Assembly: GCF_003952945.1 (NCBI RefSeq)
Contig: NZ_QXGK01000010.1
Coordinates: 20,381-84,380 of the forward strand
Direction of reading: 5' to 3'
Length of the DNA stretch: 64,000 bases
From: Bifidobacterium samirii
GTDB lineage: Bacteria; Actinomycetota; Actinomycetes; Actinomycetales; Bifidobacteriaceae
How positions within the stretch are numbered: the stretch's first letter is position 1; each line of letters opens with the position of its first letter. Below the pieces are notes generated by a model, which was not told the DNA's origin, searched no databases, and saw only the letters and a list, made by a program, of their open reading frames with translations. The position numbers were made by a program, and so were the translations under genes. Positions 1-8,621 of this stretch are shown here, one piece after another.

Positions 1-1
1 C

Positions 2-1234
2 GATTTCTCACTCGTCGGCTTCTCCTCCGACGAGGCGGTCGCGGCGGCGGCCAACGGCACGTTCACGATGGACGACGGCCAGGTGTTCGGCTACGGCGAG
101 GACTCCGACGGCGACGTCATCATCTCCCAGGAGCTGGCCGACTTCGACGGCGTCGACGTGGGCGACGAGATCACGCTCGCCGACGCGTCCGACGAGGACA
201 CGACGTACACGTTCACCGTCGTCGGCATCTACGAGAACGACACGGAATCCTCCGGCATGCAGGGCGGGCCGATGGCGTCCGCCGCGTCCGACCCGGCGAA
301 CGCGATCTACACGTCGGTGTCCACGCTCGCCTCGATCGGCCTCGACGCCGATTCGACGTCCTCCACGTCCTCGACCGACTCGTCGTCCGATTCCTCCGAT
401 TCGTCCGATTCGTCCGACTCGTCCGCCGCGTCCTCCACGCAGCTGAGCTACACGTACGTGTTCGCCGGCAAGGACGACTACGAGACGTTCGTCGCCGACG
501 TCGCCAAGGCCGGTCTCGACGACGACTACACCGTCTCCTCCGCCGACGTCGACCAGTACGAGTCGAGTCTCGTCCCGCTCGACAGCCTGTCCGACTTCGC
601 GTTCACGCTGCTGGCGGTCGTGCTCGCCGTGGGCGCCGTGGTGCTGGTGACGATCACGCTGTTCAACGTGCGCGAACGCAAGTACGAGGTGGGCGTGCTC
701 ACCGCGATCGGTGTGCGCAAGGCGAAGGTCGCCGCCCAGTTCACGCTCGAGCTGCTCATCGTCACGATGATCGGCCTCGCGTTGGGCGCCGGCGTGGGTG
801 CGGTCGCCTCGGTGCCGGTGTCGAACCGTCTGCTGGCCGCGCAGGTCGAGCAGCAGCAGTCGCAGCAGTCCGACCGTCAGGCCCAGTTCGGCCGCGACAT
901 GCAGGCGCCGGGCGGCGCGCCCGGTTCGCCCGATGCCTCCGGTTCCGCCGATTCGTCCGGGTCGTCCGGTTCCGGTTCGTCCGATGCCGCAGCCGGTTCC
1001 GGCGACGGCTCGTCCGATGCGGCCCCGTCGCAGCCGGGCGGTGCGCCGGGCGGCATGATGGCCGGCTTCTCGAAGGCTGCCGACTACGTCTCATCGGTCG
1101 ACGCGACCATCGATCTGGGCGTCGTGGGCAGGCTCATACTCATCGGATTGGGGCTGACGCTGGTGGCGGCGCTGGCGGCCGTCGTGTTCGTCATGCGGTA
1201 CGAGCCGCTCCAGATTCTCGCCGACCGGTCGTGA
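2..1234 (+). CDS. MacB/FtsX-type ABC transporter permease, 5' end cut by window
   Basis: The reading frame is open from base 2, so the true start lies before the window. The visible part is a MacB-like extracellular domain followed by three membrane segments (about 595-660, 735-815 and 1110-1200), the usual FtsX C-terminal half with the cytoplasmic motif NVRERKYEVGVLTAIG. Two low-complexity insertions stand out: a Ser/Asp/Thr tract (bases 345-440) and a Gln/Gly/Ser/Ala tract (840-1060) in the loop between the last two membrane segments. With the ATPase that starts 58 bp downstream it probably forms an efflux or lipoprotein/peptide-handling exporter. The substrate cannot be read from the sequence. 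Confidence 0.85.
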   Translation, partial: DFSLVGFSSDEAVAAAANGTFTMDDGQVFGYGEDSDGDVIISQELADFDGVDVGDEITLADASDEDTTYTFTVVGIYENDTESSGMQGGPMASAASDPANAIYTSVSTLASIGLDADSTSSTSSTDSSSDSSDSSDSSDSSAASSTQLSYTYVFAGKDDYETFVADVAKAGLDDDYTVSSADVDQYESSLVPLDSLSDFAFTLLAVVLAVGAVVLVTITLFNVRERKYEVGVLTAIGVRKAKVAAQFTLELLIVTMIGLALGAGVGAVASVPVSNRLLAAQVEQQQSQQSDRQAQFGRDMQAPGGAPGSPDASGSADSSGSSGSGSSDAAAGSGDGSSDAAPSQPGGAPGGMMAGFSKAADYVSSVDATIDLGVVGRLILIGLGLTLVAALAAVVFVMRYEPLQILADRS

Positions 1235-1292
1235 CGGACCGTCCGCACCCATCCGAGCCATCATCGAGCCTTACCTTGAAAGGGAACCCATC

Positions 1293-1994
1293 ATGACCAA
1301 CCCGACCCCGAATCATCCCGACGAGACGACGCCGGTGCTGAGCCTGCAGGACGTCGGCTACGCCTACACCAAGGGCGGCAAGCGCGTCCTCGACCATGTC
1401 AGCCACGACTTCCTGCCCGGCCGCGTCCACGCGATCACCGGCCCGTCCGGCGCGGGCAAGACGACGCTCCTGTCGCTCATCTCCGGTCTGGCCGTGCCCA
1501 CCGCGGGCCGCGTGCTCCACAACGGCGACGACCTGGCCGGCAAGGACCGCTACGCGTACCGCAGCCGCGACATCGGCGTGATCTTCCAGAGCTTCAACCT
1601 GCTGCCCGGGCTCACGGTCGCGGAGAACATCATCCTGTCGATGGACGCGTCCGGCAAGCGCTTCGAGCGTCCCAAGCAGGACATCGCACGCGACCTGCTC
1701 GCCCAGGTGCACCTGCCCGCCGAATACGCGAACGAGCGCATCCTGCACCTGTCGGGCGGCGAGCAGCAGCGCGTGGCGATCGCCCGCGCGCTCAGCTACG
1801 ATCCGCCGGTCATCGTGGCCGACGAGCCGACCGGCAACCTCGACATCGCCACGCAGGAGGACATCATGGCGATCTTCCGTTCGCTCGCGCACGAGCAGAA
1901 CCGCTGCGTGATCATCGTCACGCACAGTCCGGAGGTCGCCGCCGCATCCGACGAGGTGTTCGAACTGGCCCCGCTGCGCCGCCGCAAGGCGTGA
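1293..1994 (+). CDS. MacB/LolD-type ABC transporter ATP-binding protein
   Basis: This 233-residue cytoplasmic ATPase should power the permease encoded just upstream. It has Walker A (GPSGAGKTT), Q-loop (IFQSFNLLPGL), signature LSGGEQQRVAIARAL, Walker B (VIVADEPTGNLD) and an H-loop (VTHSPEV). The EPTGNLD motif and length are typical of the MacB/LolD subfamily. The ATG at 1293 follows AAAGGGAA at a good distance. The gene is co-oriented with the permease and ends at a hairpin at 2019-2057. Confidence 0.93.
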   Translation: MTNPTPNHPDETTPVLSLQDVGYAYTKGGKRVLDHVSHDFLPGRVHAITGPSGAGKTTLLSLISGLAVPTAGRVLHNGDDLAGKDRYAYRSRDIGVIFQSFNLLPGLTVAENIILSMDASGKRFERPKQDIARDLLAQVHLPAEYANERILHLSGGEQQRVAIARALSYDPPVIVADEPTGNLDIATQEDIMAIFRSLAHEQNRCVIIVTHSPEVAAASDEVFELAPLRRRKA

Positions 1995-2018
1995 CGTCGG
2001 CCGCCCAACAACATGATG

Positions 2019-2057
2019 AAGGGCGACGCTCCCCCATCAGGGAGGAGCGGCGCCCTT
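2019..2057. terminator. Hairpin between convergent ABC genes
   Basis: An inverted repeat with arms of about 14 bp (AAGGGCGACGCTCC and its near-complement, one mismatch) and a loop of about 11 bases lies between the stop of the MacB ATPase and the stop of the convergent ECF gene. There is no clear T-run, but it can serve both strands. Confidence 0.7.
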
Positions 2058-2084
2058 GCGTATATATAAGGAGCGCGGCGCCGA

Positions 2085-4589
2085 TCAGCCGCCGAAGAAC
2101 GCGAACCAGCCGGTCAGTGCGGCGCAGGCGAGCGCGACCGCCGGGATCGCGAGGCAGCCGACGAGGAACAGCCGGTCGCGCAGGCGCACGACGCTGACGC
2201 GCGCGTGGCTGCGCGGGCCGGTGCCGCCGAATCCGCGCGCCTCCATCGCCACGGCGAGCGTGGTCGAACGGCGGATCGACAGGACGAGCAGCGCGAACGC
2301 CTGCGGCAGGAACGCCTTGAACCGGTTGTCGTCGCCCAGGCCGCGCGAACGGCGCGACGAGGTGAGCGCAGCCCAGTCGTCCTGCAGCACGGAGAACAGG
2401 CGCATGCCGGCGAGGCCGCCGTAGACGAACCGGTCGGGCAGCCGCATCACCTGGCTGAACGCGTCGGCCAGGTCGGTCGAGTCGATGCCGAGCACGAGCA
2501 CGATCGCGGGGATGCCGATCGCGAGGATGCGCAGCGCGGTGGCGACCGCCAGTTCGGCGGAGTTGTCGGTGATGTGGATCATGCCCCACTGCCACCAGGT
2601 GTCGCCGCCGGACTTGCCGTACAGGAGCACGGCGAGCGCCGATCCGGGCGCGCCGATCCACACGGGCCAGCTGGAGCGCACGACGCGCCACGGCGTCAGT
2701 CCGATGATTGCGAGCACGACGAATTCGAGGCCGAGCGCGATGCCCGCGGACATCACGTCGAGGCTGAGCAGCATCGGCAGGGAGGCGAGGAACGCGCCGA
2801 AGAGCCGGTAGGCGGGGTTGATGGACGCGAGCAGCGGCGAACGGCTGGACGGCTTGGGGTCCTCGTCGCGCGTGTTGACGGCGCTGACGGGGACGACCGC
2901 GGTGCCGTCGGCCTTGCCGGCGGGCCGGATGTCGGCCCACTGGCCGCCGTCGCCGCCGGGCACGAGTTCGACGACGCGCGCGCCGAGCGCGGTGACGAGG
3001 TCGCGGTCGTGGGTGACGACGATGATGCTGACGCCGTCGCCGCGCAGCGCGTGGATGAGCGTGACGATCTGCATCCAGGTGCGTCGGTCCTGGCCGAACG
3101 TGGGTTCGTCGAGGATGAGGACGCGCGGCGCGGCGGCGAGCGCGGACGCGACGGTGAGGCGTCTCTTCTCGCCGCCGGAGAGCGTGTACGGGTTGGCGCC
3201 GGCGTAGCGGGCCAGGTTGAAGCGGTCGAGCAGGTCGCGGGCGCGGCGTTCGGCCTCGTCGGGGGCGACGCCGCAGCGCAGCGGGCCGAGCATGACCTCC
3301 TCGAGGACGCTGCCGCGCGCGAACTGGTGTTCGGGGTTCTGGAACACGTAGGAGATGCGCGACGCGAGGTCGGTGGACTTCCATGCGATCGGCTCGCTGC
3401 CGTCGGCTCCGGCGGCGAGTGCGGGCGCGGCCTCGACGTGGCCGGCCACGGGGGCGAGGAGTCCGGCGAGGGTGAGCGAGAGCGTGGATTTGCCGGCGCC
3501 GTTGAGGCCGACGAGCGCGGTGATCTGCCCGCCGGCGAAGTCGAGGTCGATGTGTTCGGCGATGGCGTCGCCGCCGCGGCCGATGCTCAGGTCGCGGGTG
3601 CGCAGCAGGGTCTCGCCGTCGCCGGCGTCGGCCGGATAGTCGGGTTCGTCGGCGGTGTGGATGCGTCGGATCTCGTCCTGAGGGCGGCGGTAGCGGCCGG
3701 GCAGCCAGATGCCGAGCGCGGCGAAGTCGATCGCAGGGTCGGTGAACACCGTGTCGGGCGTGCCGTCGGCGACGACGACGGTGTCGCCGGTCGTCTCGGC
3801 GCGGCCGAGCACGACGACGCGGTCGATGAGGTCGATCCAGGGGCCGGCGCGGTGTTCGACGAGCACCATCGTGGTCGCGCGCTCGTCGAGCACGTCGCGT
3901 ACGGCGCCGACGACCTGGTCGACGCCGTCGGGGTCGAGGTTGGCGGTGGGTTCGTCGAGGAGCAGCACGCCGGGGCGCATGGCGAGCGCGCCGGCGAGCG
4001 CGAGGCGCTGCATCTGTCCGCCGCTCAGGTGCATGACGGAACGGTGCAATTGCAGTCCGTCGAGGCCGACGGCCTTGAGGGATTCGGCGACGCGCGGCCA
4101 GATCGCCTCGCGCGGCACGTTCATGTTCTCGGGGCCGAAGGCGACGTTGTCGCCCAGCCGTTGGAAGACGGCCTGAGCGTCGGGGTCCTGCAGGACGAGG
4201 CCGACGCGGCCGCGCGCGCGGCGCACGGGGATGCCGTCGACGAGGATGCGGCCTTCGGTGACGCCGCCCTCCGCGTCAGCGACGGCCTGAGCGGTGCCGT
4301 CGGAGGACTCGGACGCGGCGGCCGGGGCGTCGGCGACGATGTCGTCGTCGGTGCCGAGCAGGCCGGCCGCGCCTTCGAGGATCGTCGACTTGCCGATGCC
4401 GGAGGCGCCCAGCAGCAGGACGTGCTCTCCGGCGTCGATCCTCAGATCGAGGCCGCGCACCGCGAACGAGGCGCGGGACGCATGCCGGTAGCCCCAGCCG
4501 CGGAATTCCAGCGACGCGGGACGCGTGGAAGGAAGGGATGATGCAATGGCGTCGGCGACGCCGGCGGATTCGGATGCTGAAGCGGGCAA
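2085..4589 (-). CDS. Fused ECF transporter: two ATPase domains plus T component (YkoD-YkoC type)
   Basis: One polypeptide carries two ABC ATPases and a membrane EcfT domain. ATPase 1 has GASGIGKST, LSGGQMQRLALAGAL and LLLDEPTANLD. ATPase 2 has GLNGAGKST, LSGGEKRRLTVASAL and LILDEPTFGQD. The roughly 250-residue C-terminus is hydrophobic and ends with EcfT coupling signatures (SRRSRGLG and MEARGFGG). In Bacillus the YkoD ATPase and YkoC T subunit are separate proteins; here they are fused. The frame is open up to a GTG at 4721, but I prefer the TTG at 4589, which is preceded by AAGGA, because the extra 44 residues are low-complexity. It follows ykoE under the same TPP riboswitch, so the substrate is probably hydroxymethylpyrimidine or thiamine. 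Confidence 0.88.
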   Translation of the reverse strand: MPASASESAGVADAIASSLPSTRPASLEFRGWGYRHASRASFAVRGLDLRIDAGEHVLLLGASGIGKSTILEGAAGLLGTDDDIVADAPAAASESSDGTAQAVADAEGGVTEGRILVDGIPVRRARGRVGLVLQDPDAQAVFQRLGDNVAFGPENMNVPREAIWPRVAESLKAVGLDGLQLHRSVMHLSGGQMQRLALAGALAMRPGVLLLDEPTANLDPDGVDQVVGAVRDVLDERATTMVLVEHRAGPWIDLIDRVVVLGRAETTGDTVVVADGTPDTVFTDPAIDFAALGIWLPGRYRRPQDEIRRIHTADEPDYPADAGDGETLLRTRDLSIGRGGDAIAEHIDLDFAGGQITALVGLNGAGKSTLSLTLAGLLAPVAGHVEAAPALAAGADGSEPIAWKSTDLASRISYVFQNPEHQFARGSVLEEVMLGPLRCGVAPDEAERRARDLLDRFNLARYAGANPYTLSGGEKRRLTVASALAAAPRVLILDEPTFGQDRRTWMQIVTLIHALRGDGVSIIVVTHDRDLVTALGARVVELVPGGDGGQWADIRPAGKADGTAVVPVSAVNTRDEDPKPSSRSPLLASINPAYRLFGAFLASLPMLLSLDVMSAGIALGLEFVVLAIIGLTPWRVVRSSWPVWIGAPGSALAVLLYGKSGGDTWWQWGMIHITDNSAELAVATALRILAIGIPAIVLVLGIDSTDLADAFSQVMRLPDRFVYGGLAGMRLFSVLQDDWAALTSSRRSRGLGDDNRFKAFLPQAFALLVLSIRRSTTLAVAMEARGFGGTGPRSHARVSVVRLRDRLFLVGCLAIPAVALACAALTGWFAFFGG

Positions 4590-4734
4590 GCGACGGTCCT
4601 TATATATGGGGACCCGGCCGATGGTCGGCGGGATCGGCGGATGGGGTCGGGATGCGGCGCCGCGCGGCGGACGGACGGACCGGCCGGACGGACCGGACGT
4701 CTCCGACCGCGCGGCGCGCACGCGGTCGGTCGGA

Positions 4735-5355
4735 TCAGGCCTGGACGCCGCGGATCTCGCGGCCGGAGGCGAACTTGTCGAGCGCGCCGGTGCGGGCGAT
4801 GGCCACGTACAGGTACCAGACGATCACGCCGGCGAACACGATGCCCGACAGCACGGTGGTGAGCACGTAGACCAGACCGTAGGAGCCGGCGATGTCGATG
4901 GCCTGCATGTTGGTGAAGAACGAGTAGCCCCAGCAGCCGAGCGCGGACAGCGCGCCGGAGAGGATCGTGACGGGCAGGTTCCAGCGGCGCCATGCGAACA
5001 CGGCGAAGCCGACCTCGGCCATCGCGCCCTGGACGAGGGCGATGTACAGCGTGCCGATGCCCCAGATGTTGCCCAGCAGCGCTTCGAGCACGGCGGCCAC
5101 GACCTCGGCGTACAGGCCGGCGCCCGGCTTGCGCACGATCACGAGGGCGAGCGGGCCGGCGAACAGCCACAGGCCGTTGAACAGGCCCGGCAGGCCCGGC
5201 ACGGCGGCGTCGAGCACGCTCCACGGCGTGTAGGTGAGGGTGGCGACCAGCCAGTAGACGAGCGACGAGGCGACGCCGATCACCGAGGCGACGGCGATAT
5301 CGACCACGCGCCAGCGGTAGGAGGTCTTGGAAGCGTTGATGACGACATCAGTCAT
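4735..5355 (-). CDS. ykoE: ECF transporter S component, YkoE family (thiamine/HMP)
   Basis: A 206-residue integral membrane protein with about five to six hydrophobic segments and the short loops usual for ECF substrate-binding subunits. The sequence matches YkoE, the S component that pairs with YkoD/YkoC for hydroxymethylpyrimidine or thiamine uptake. I chose the ATG at 5355 because GAAAGG precedes it and because the longer frame (to 5436) would run into the riboswitch leader. The gene sits directly downstream of a TPP riboswitch and just upstream of the fused A-A-T protein. Confidence 0.88.
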   Translation of the reverse strand: MTDVVINASKTSYRWRVVDIAVASVIGVASSLVYWLVATLTYTPWSVLDAAVPGLPGLFNGLWLFAGPLALVIVRKPGAGLYAEVVAAVLEALLGNIWGIGTLYIALVQGAMAEVGFAVFAWRRWNLPVTILSGALSALGCWGYSFFTNMQAIDIAGSYGLVYVLTTVLSGIVFAGVIVWYLYVAIARTGALDKFASGREIRGVQA

Positions 5356-5378
5356 GATGCGTGCCTTTCTCTCTTGGC

Positions 5379-5395
5379 CCGCCGACGTTCGGCGG
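5379..5395 (-). terminator. Expression-platform hairpin after the TPP aptamer
   Basis: A perfect 7-bp stem (CCGCCGA/TCGGCGG, 3-base loop) sits between the aptamer and the ykoE ribosome-binding site, eight or nine bases from GAAAGG. No T-run follows, so control of translation initiation is more likely than termination. Confidence 0.55.
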
Positions 5396-5414
5396 ACGTG
5401 AAGGCACGGGAAAG

Positions 5415-5517
5415 AGCGACGTCCGTGCGCCGGCATTACCCGGACTCACGTTCAATCGGTCGAGGAAACCCTCATCTCAGCCATGGCTTGAACTTCTTCA
5501 CCACAGCCCCCGTGTCA
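5415..5517 (-). promoter_or_regulatory. TPP (THI-box) riboswitch upstream of ykoE
   Basis: Read on the minus strand, the segment shows the conserved TPP aptamer landmarks in order: GACACGGGGGC (5' P1/P2 strand, 5506-5516), CTGAGATGA (CTGAGA box, 5475-5480), and GGGTAATGCCGGCGCACGGA (5422-5441), closing with GTC that pairs with the 5' GAC. It lies 60 bases before the ykoE start and predicts thiamine pyrophosphate repression of the YkoE ECF transporter. An ACTCGGGG at 5521-5528 also resembles the aptamer 5' motif but pairs less well with the 3' strand. Confidence 0.93.
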
Positions 5518-5587
5518 AGGCCCCGAGTGTAGCACCCCCCTTGACTTCGCACGGCGGCATGGCCGCGGCGCCTCCTGCACACGCCGT

Positions 5588-6679
5588 TCAGCGGTGCTTG
5601 AAGAAGCGGAACAGCTGCGATTCGCGGATCGTCAGCCCCGCCAGCACGGCGGCGACGAGCGCGCCGGCGGCCAGCGCGGCGGGCGTGCGCGCGGCCGCGG
5701 CGAACACGGTCCACGGATCGGACCGGGAGACGCGCACGCAGTAGGCGGCCAGCAGCGAGCACGAGCACAGCGCGCCCAGTCCGGCCCATACGCCCGTCTC
5801 GAGCGCGATGCCGAGCAGCTGCGCACCCTTGGACTGTCCCGAATGCAGGGCGCCGGCGTATTCGAGCCGGCGTCGGCGCACCGAGACGACGCCGAGCGCG
5901 AGTCCGACGGCGAGCGCCGCGTACGGCATCCATCGGGTCATGCGGTTCAGGTAGCCGGTCTGCGCGTCGTAGTGCGAGTCGAAGCCCTTGTTGACGGCCG
6001 TCACGCCGGCCGGGTCGGACGCGCCGCCCGAGGCGATGACAGTCGAGTAGAGCAGCTGGTCGACGGTGTCGTCGGCCGGCCAGCGTTTCGCCCAGCATTC
6101 GGAGAACGGTTCGGCGGAAGCGGATACGGGGATGAGCAGCGCGTACACGAACCGGGTGTCGCGCCCGTCGTTGGGCCAGTCGAACACGCCGGCCACGTCG
6201 ACGGGGCCGTCGGTGGTCTCCATGCGGCCGCCGGCGGCCAGGCCGAAGTCGTCGGCGACTTCGGTGGACACCCATACGCCGGATGCGTCGCGGCGCGCGT
6301 CCGGGTCGGTGGCGGTGAGGATCGACAGCATGCCGGGGGTCACCTCGTACGAGGAGATGTCCTTGCCGGGCGTGGATGCGGGCGTGACCTGCGGGCCGGT
6401 GCGCATCGCCCCGGATGCGGCGGGCGCACCGTCGCCCTGCATGGACAGCCGGTCGCATACGTCGCCGTCGATCATGGCGTCGGCGCCGAGGATGGATTTC
6501 GTGTCGGCGTACGCGCCGATGCGCGTGACCGCCTCGTTCTCCAGGGCGATGACGTTCGTCGCCTCGTAGCCGCCCAGCAGCGTGCCGGCGAGCAGCACGG
6601 CCACCATCATCGCGACGGCGTGCGCGGTGCCGTGCGCGATGTTGCGCGCGCACTCCGACAGGATCGACGTGAGTCTCAT
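5588..6679 (-). CDS. ABC transporter permease, last gene of a three-gene exporter operon
   Basis: A 363-residue membrane protein. One N-terminal membrane segment (about residues 18-40) is followed by an extracytoplasmic domain of about 210 residues and then three C-terminal segments, resembling a MacB/FtsX half. The start at 6679 overlaps the ATPase stop in an ATGA junction and is preceded by GGGAAGGGGAGG. The three genes (adaptor, ATPase, permease) overlap by 4 bp at each junction, so they are translationally coupled. Substrate unknown; a peptide, lantibiotic or antimicrobial exporter is plausible. Confidence 0.8.
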   Translation of the reverse strand: MRLTSILSECARNIAHGTAHAVAMMVAVLLAGTLLGGYEATNVIALENEAVTRIGAYADTKSILGADAMIDGDVCDRLSMQGDGAPAASGAMRTGPQVTPASTPGKDISSYEVTPGMLSILTATDPDARRDASGVWVSTEVADDFGLAAGGRMETTDGPVDVAGVFDWPNDGRDTRFVYALLIPVSASAEPFSECWAKRWPADDTVDQLLYSTVIASGGASDPAGVTAVNKGFDSHYDAQTGYLNRMTRWMPYAALAVGLALGVVSVRRRRLEYAGALHSGQSKGAQLLGIALETGVWAGLGALCSCSLLAAYCVRVSRSDPWTVFAAAARTPAALAAGALVAAVLAGLTIRESQLFRFFKHR

Positions 6680-7383
6680 GCGGCCTCCCCTTCCCGTAAG
6701 TCCGTTGCGTCTTCCGTGTCCGGCCGCGCGTCGTCGCGCGTGCCGGCGGGCGCGTAGTCGGCCAGGTCGATGACGCGGCCGCACGCGTCGCGCGTGTCCG
6801 GGTCGTGGGTGGCGACGAGCACGATCATGCCCTGTCCGGCGAGGTTGCCCAGAACGTGGCTGACCGAGCGTGCGGTGCGCGTGTCGAGTTGGGCGGTCGG
6901 CTCGTCGACGAGCAGCATGTCGGGGCGGGAGCAGACCGCGCGGGCGAGCATGAGCCGCTGCGCCTCGCCGCCGGACAGGTCGGCGAAGCGGCGGTCGGCG
7001 GCGTAGCCGAGGTCGAACAGGTCCATCGCGGCCAGGGCCTCGGGTTCGGCGTCGCGCCGGCGCATGCCCTTGGCGAGCAGCGGGAAGACGACGTGGTCGA
7101 GCGCGCTGCGGTCGGCCACCCCGTACGGGTTCTGGAACACCCATCCGATGCGTCCGATGCCGACGCGTTCGACGCTGCCGCGGTACGGTCTCTCCCATCC
7201 GGCGAGGATCGACAGCAGCGTCGACTTGCCGCAGCCGCTGGGTCCGCATACGGCGACGGTCTGCCCGGGTTCGACGGTGAAGTCGAGGTGTTCGAACAGC
7301 AGGTCGGTGCCGGGGAACCGGTGGGCCAGGTCGTGCGCGACGACCGCGCGACGGCCGGCGTCGGCGTCCGTGCCGGCCATCAT
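6676..7383 (-). CDS. ABC transporter ATP-binding protein
   Basis: A 235-residue ATPase with Walker A GPSGCGKST, Q-loop (VFQNPYG), signature LSGGEAQRLMLARAV, Walker B (LLVDEPTAQLD) and switch His (ATHDPDT). It starts with ATG at 7383 in an ATGA overlap with the adaptor stop and ends in an ATGA overlap with the permease start. The C-terminal tail of about 20 residues is acidic and not part of the fold. It energises the flanking permease. Confidence 0.92.
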   Translation of the reverse strand: MMAGTDADAGRRAVVAHDLAHRFPGTDLLFEHLDFTVEPGQTVAVCGPSGCGKSTLLSILAGWERPYRGSVERVGIGRIGWVFQNPYGVADRSALDHVVFPLLAKGMRRRDAEPEALAAMDLFDLGYAADRRFADLSGGEAQRLMLARAVCSRPDMLLVDEPTAQLDTRTARSVSHVLGNLAGQGMIVLVATHDPDTRDACGRVIDLADYAPAGTRDDARPDTEDATDLREGEAA

Positions 7384-8471
7384 CGGCAGCTTTCGTTCGC
7401 GATGCGGCTGCCGATCGCCACCCGGGTGACGGCCGCCGGGTCGATGCCGTCGGGTTGGACGAGGCTGGCGCCCAGTTCGGATCCGACGATCGTCACCTTG
7501 ACCACGTCGGGCGTGTCGGACTGTCCGTCGACGGCGATGCAGCCGCTCATGCCGTCGACGCCGAACACGGCGGCGGCCGGCACGCGCAGGACCTGCACGG
7601 ATGCAGTCAGGACGAGCGACGCACTGATGCCGGCGGCGAGCATCGCCTCGTCCATCATCCGGTAGTCGTCGGTGGCGGCCACCTGCTCGCAGAACGCGGC
7701 GTCGTCGATAGCGGTCTGTCCGGCCGGCAGCGTGGTGGTCTGGCCGAGCACGCTGATGGTGCGGTCCTGGTCGGAGGGCTTCCCGTTCTTGATCGTCAGG
7801 CGGGTGAGGGTGCCGGGCACCTGGCCGACCGCGGTGCCGGCGCTGACGGCGGTGCCTTCGACCGCCGTCCACGAGCCGACGCGCACGGTTGCGGCGGGGA
7901 TCCACAGGATGTCGGCGAGCGAGAGCGTGCCGTCGGACGTGTTGCCGTTGTCGTTCATCAGCTGGCGCAGCCCGTCGGACGTGGACCACCAGAACGTGTC
8001 CGATCCGGGTGCGGAGTTGTAGCCGAGGCGGTTGAGCTCGTCGTTGAGGGCGAGCACGTCGTCGCCGCTGTCGCCGGTCTTGAGGTCCCGGTAGAGCGGG
8101 GTCGCGGTGTTGAGCGCCACGACGACGCGGTCGTTGACCTTCATCGCGCCCCTGCCGGAGGTCAGTCCGCCGGACGACCAGTCGCCGGTGACGGTGCCGG
8201 TGGCGTTGCCGATCAGGTCGCGGGTGGCGGAGATGGTGGGCGTGAGCGTCACCTGCTGCGATCCGGAGTATTCCTGGGTGTTGACGGGCGCGCTGCGCGC
8301 CTCGTCGCCGGCCGACAGCAGTGCGGGCGCCCGGTCGGGCATCCACAGCGCGCATGCGCCGATGGTCAGCGCCACCGCGGTCAGCACCGCCAGCAGCGTC
8401 CATGACAGCGCGGCCCTCCCCCGGTAGCCTCCGGTCCGTCCTCGTTTCGCCGTTCCCCTGTTCCGTGACAT
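7380..8471 (-). CDS. Membrane-anchored adaptor with peptidoglycan-binding-like domain
   Basis: A 363-residue protein. A basic N-terminus precedes a single membrane anchor (about residues 20-42), after which the chain is extracytoplasmic. Around residues 125-165 GDSGDDVLALNDELNRLGY matches the repeat of PG_binding_1 domains. The C-terminal half has short beta-rich motifs like HlyD/MacA-type adaptors. Actinobacteria often encode such proteins just upstream of MacB-like ATPase/permease pairs, as here. The start at 8471 follows GAAGGGGGAG; the longer frame to 8555 lacks a ribosome site. It probably links the exporter to the cell wall. Confidence 0.75.
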   Translation of the reverse strand: MSRNRGTAKRGRTGGYRGRAALSWTLLAVLTAVALTIGACALWMPDRAPALLSAGDEARSAPVNTQEYSGSQQVTLTPTISATRDLIGNATGTVTGDWSSGGLTSGRGAMKVNDRVVVALNTATPLYRDLKTGDSGDDVLALNDELNRLGYNSAPGSDTFWWSTSDGLRQLMNDNGNTSDGTLSLADILWIPAATVRVGSWTAVEGTAVSAGTAVGQVPGTLTRLTIKNGKPSDQDRTISVLGQTTTLPAGQTAIDDAAFCEQVAATDDYRMMDEAMLAAGISASLVLTASVQVLRVPAAAVFGVDGMSGCIAVDGQSDTPDVVKVTIVGSELGASLVQPDGIDPAAVTRVAIGSRIANESCR

Positions 8472-8621
8472 CGTCGTCACTCCCCCTTCGTGGATGGTGC
8501 CGCCGGCGCCCGGCGGCTCCGTCCCATGGTCCCACGATTCGCCGTGCAACACCAACGCCGCGCATGTGCGTGTCGCGTATGCCGGACGGCCCGACCGACA
8601 TCATTGACGGCATGCCAGCGA

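Noticed and set aside
4590-4721. N-terminal extension of the YkoD-YkoC fusion to a GTG at 4721
   Set aside because: The 44 extra residues are low-complexity Arg/Pro/Gly and the AAGGA ribosome site lies just before the TTG at 4589.
5521-5530. ACTCGGGG motif as the 5' side of the TPP aptamer
   Set aside because: A better-paired GACACGGGGGC lies closer (5506-5516) and pairs with the GTC at 5418-5420; the outer motif may be coincidental.
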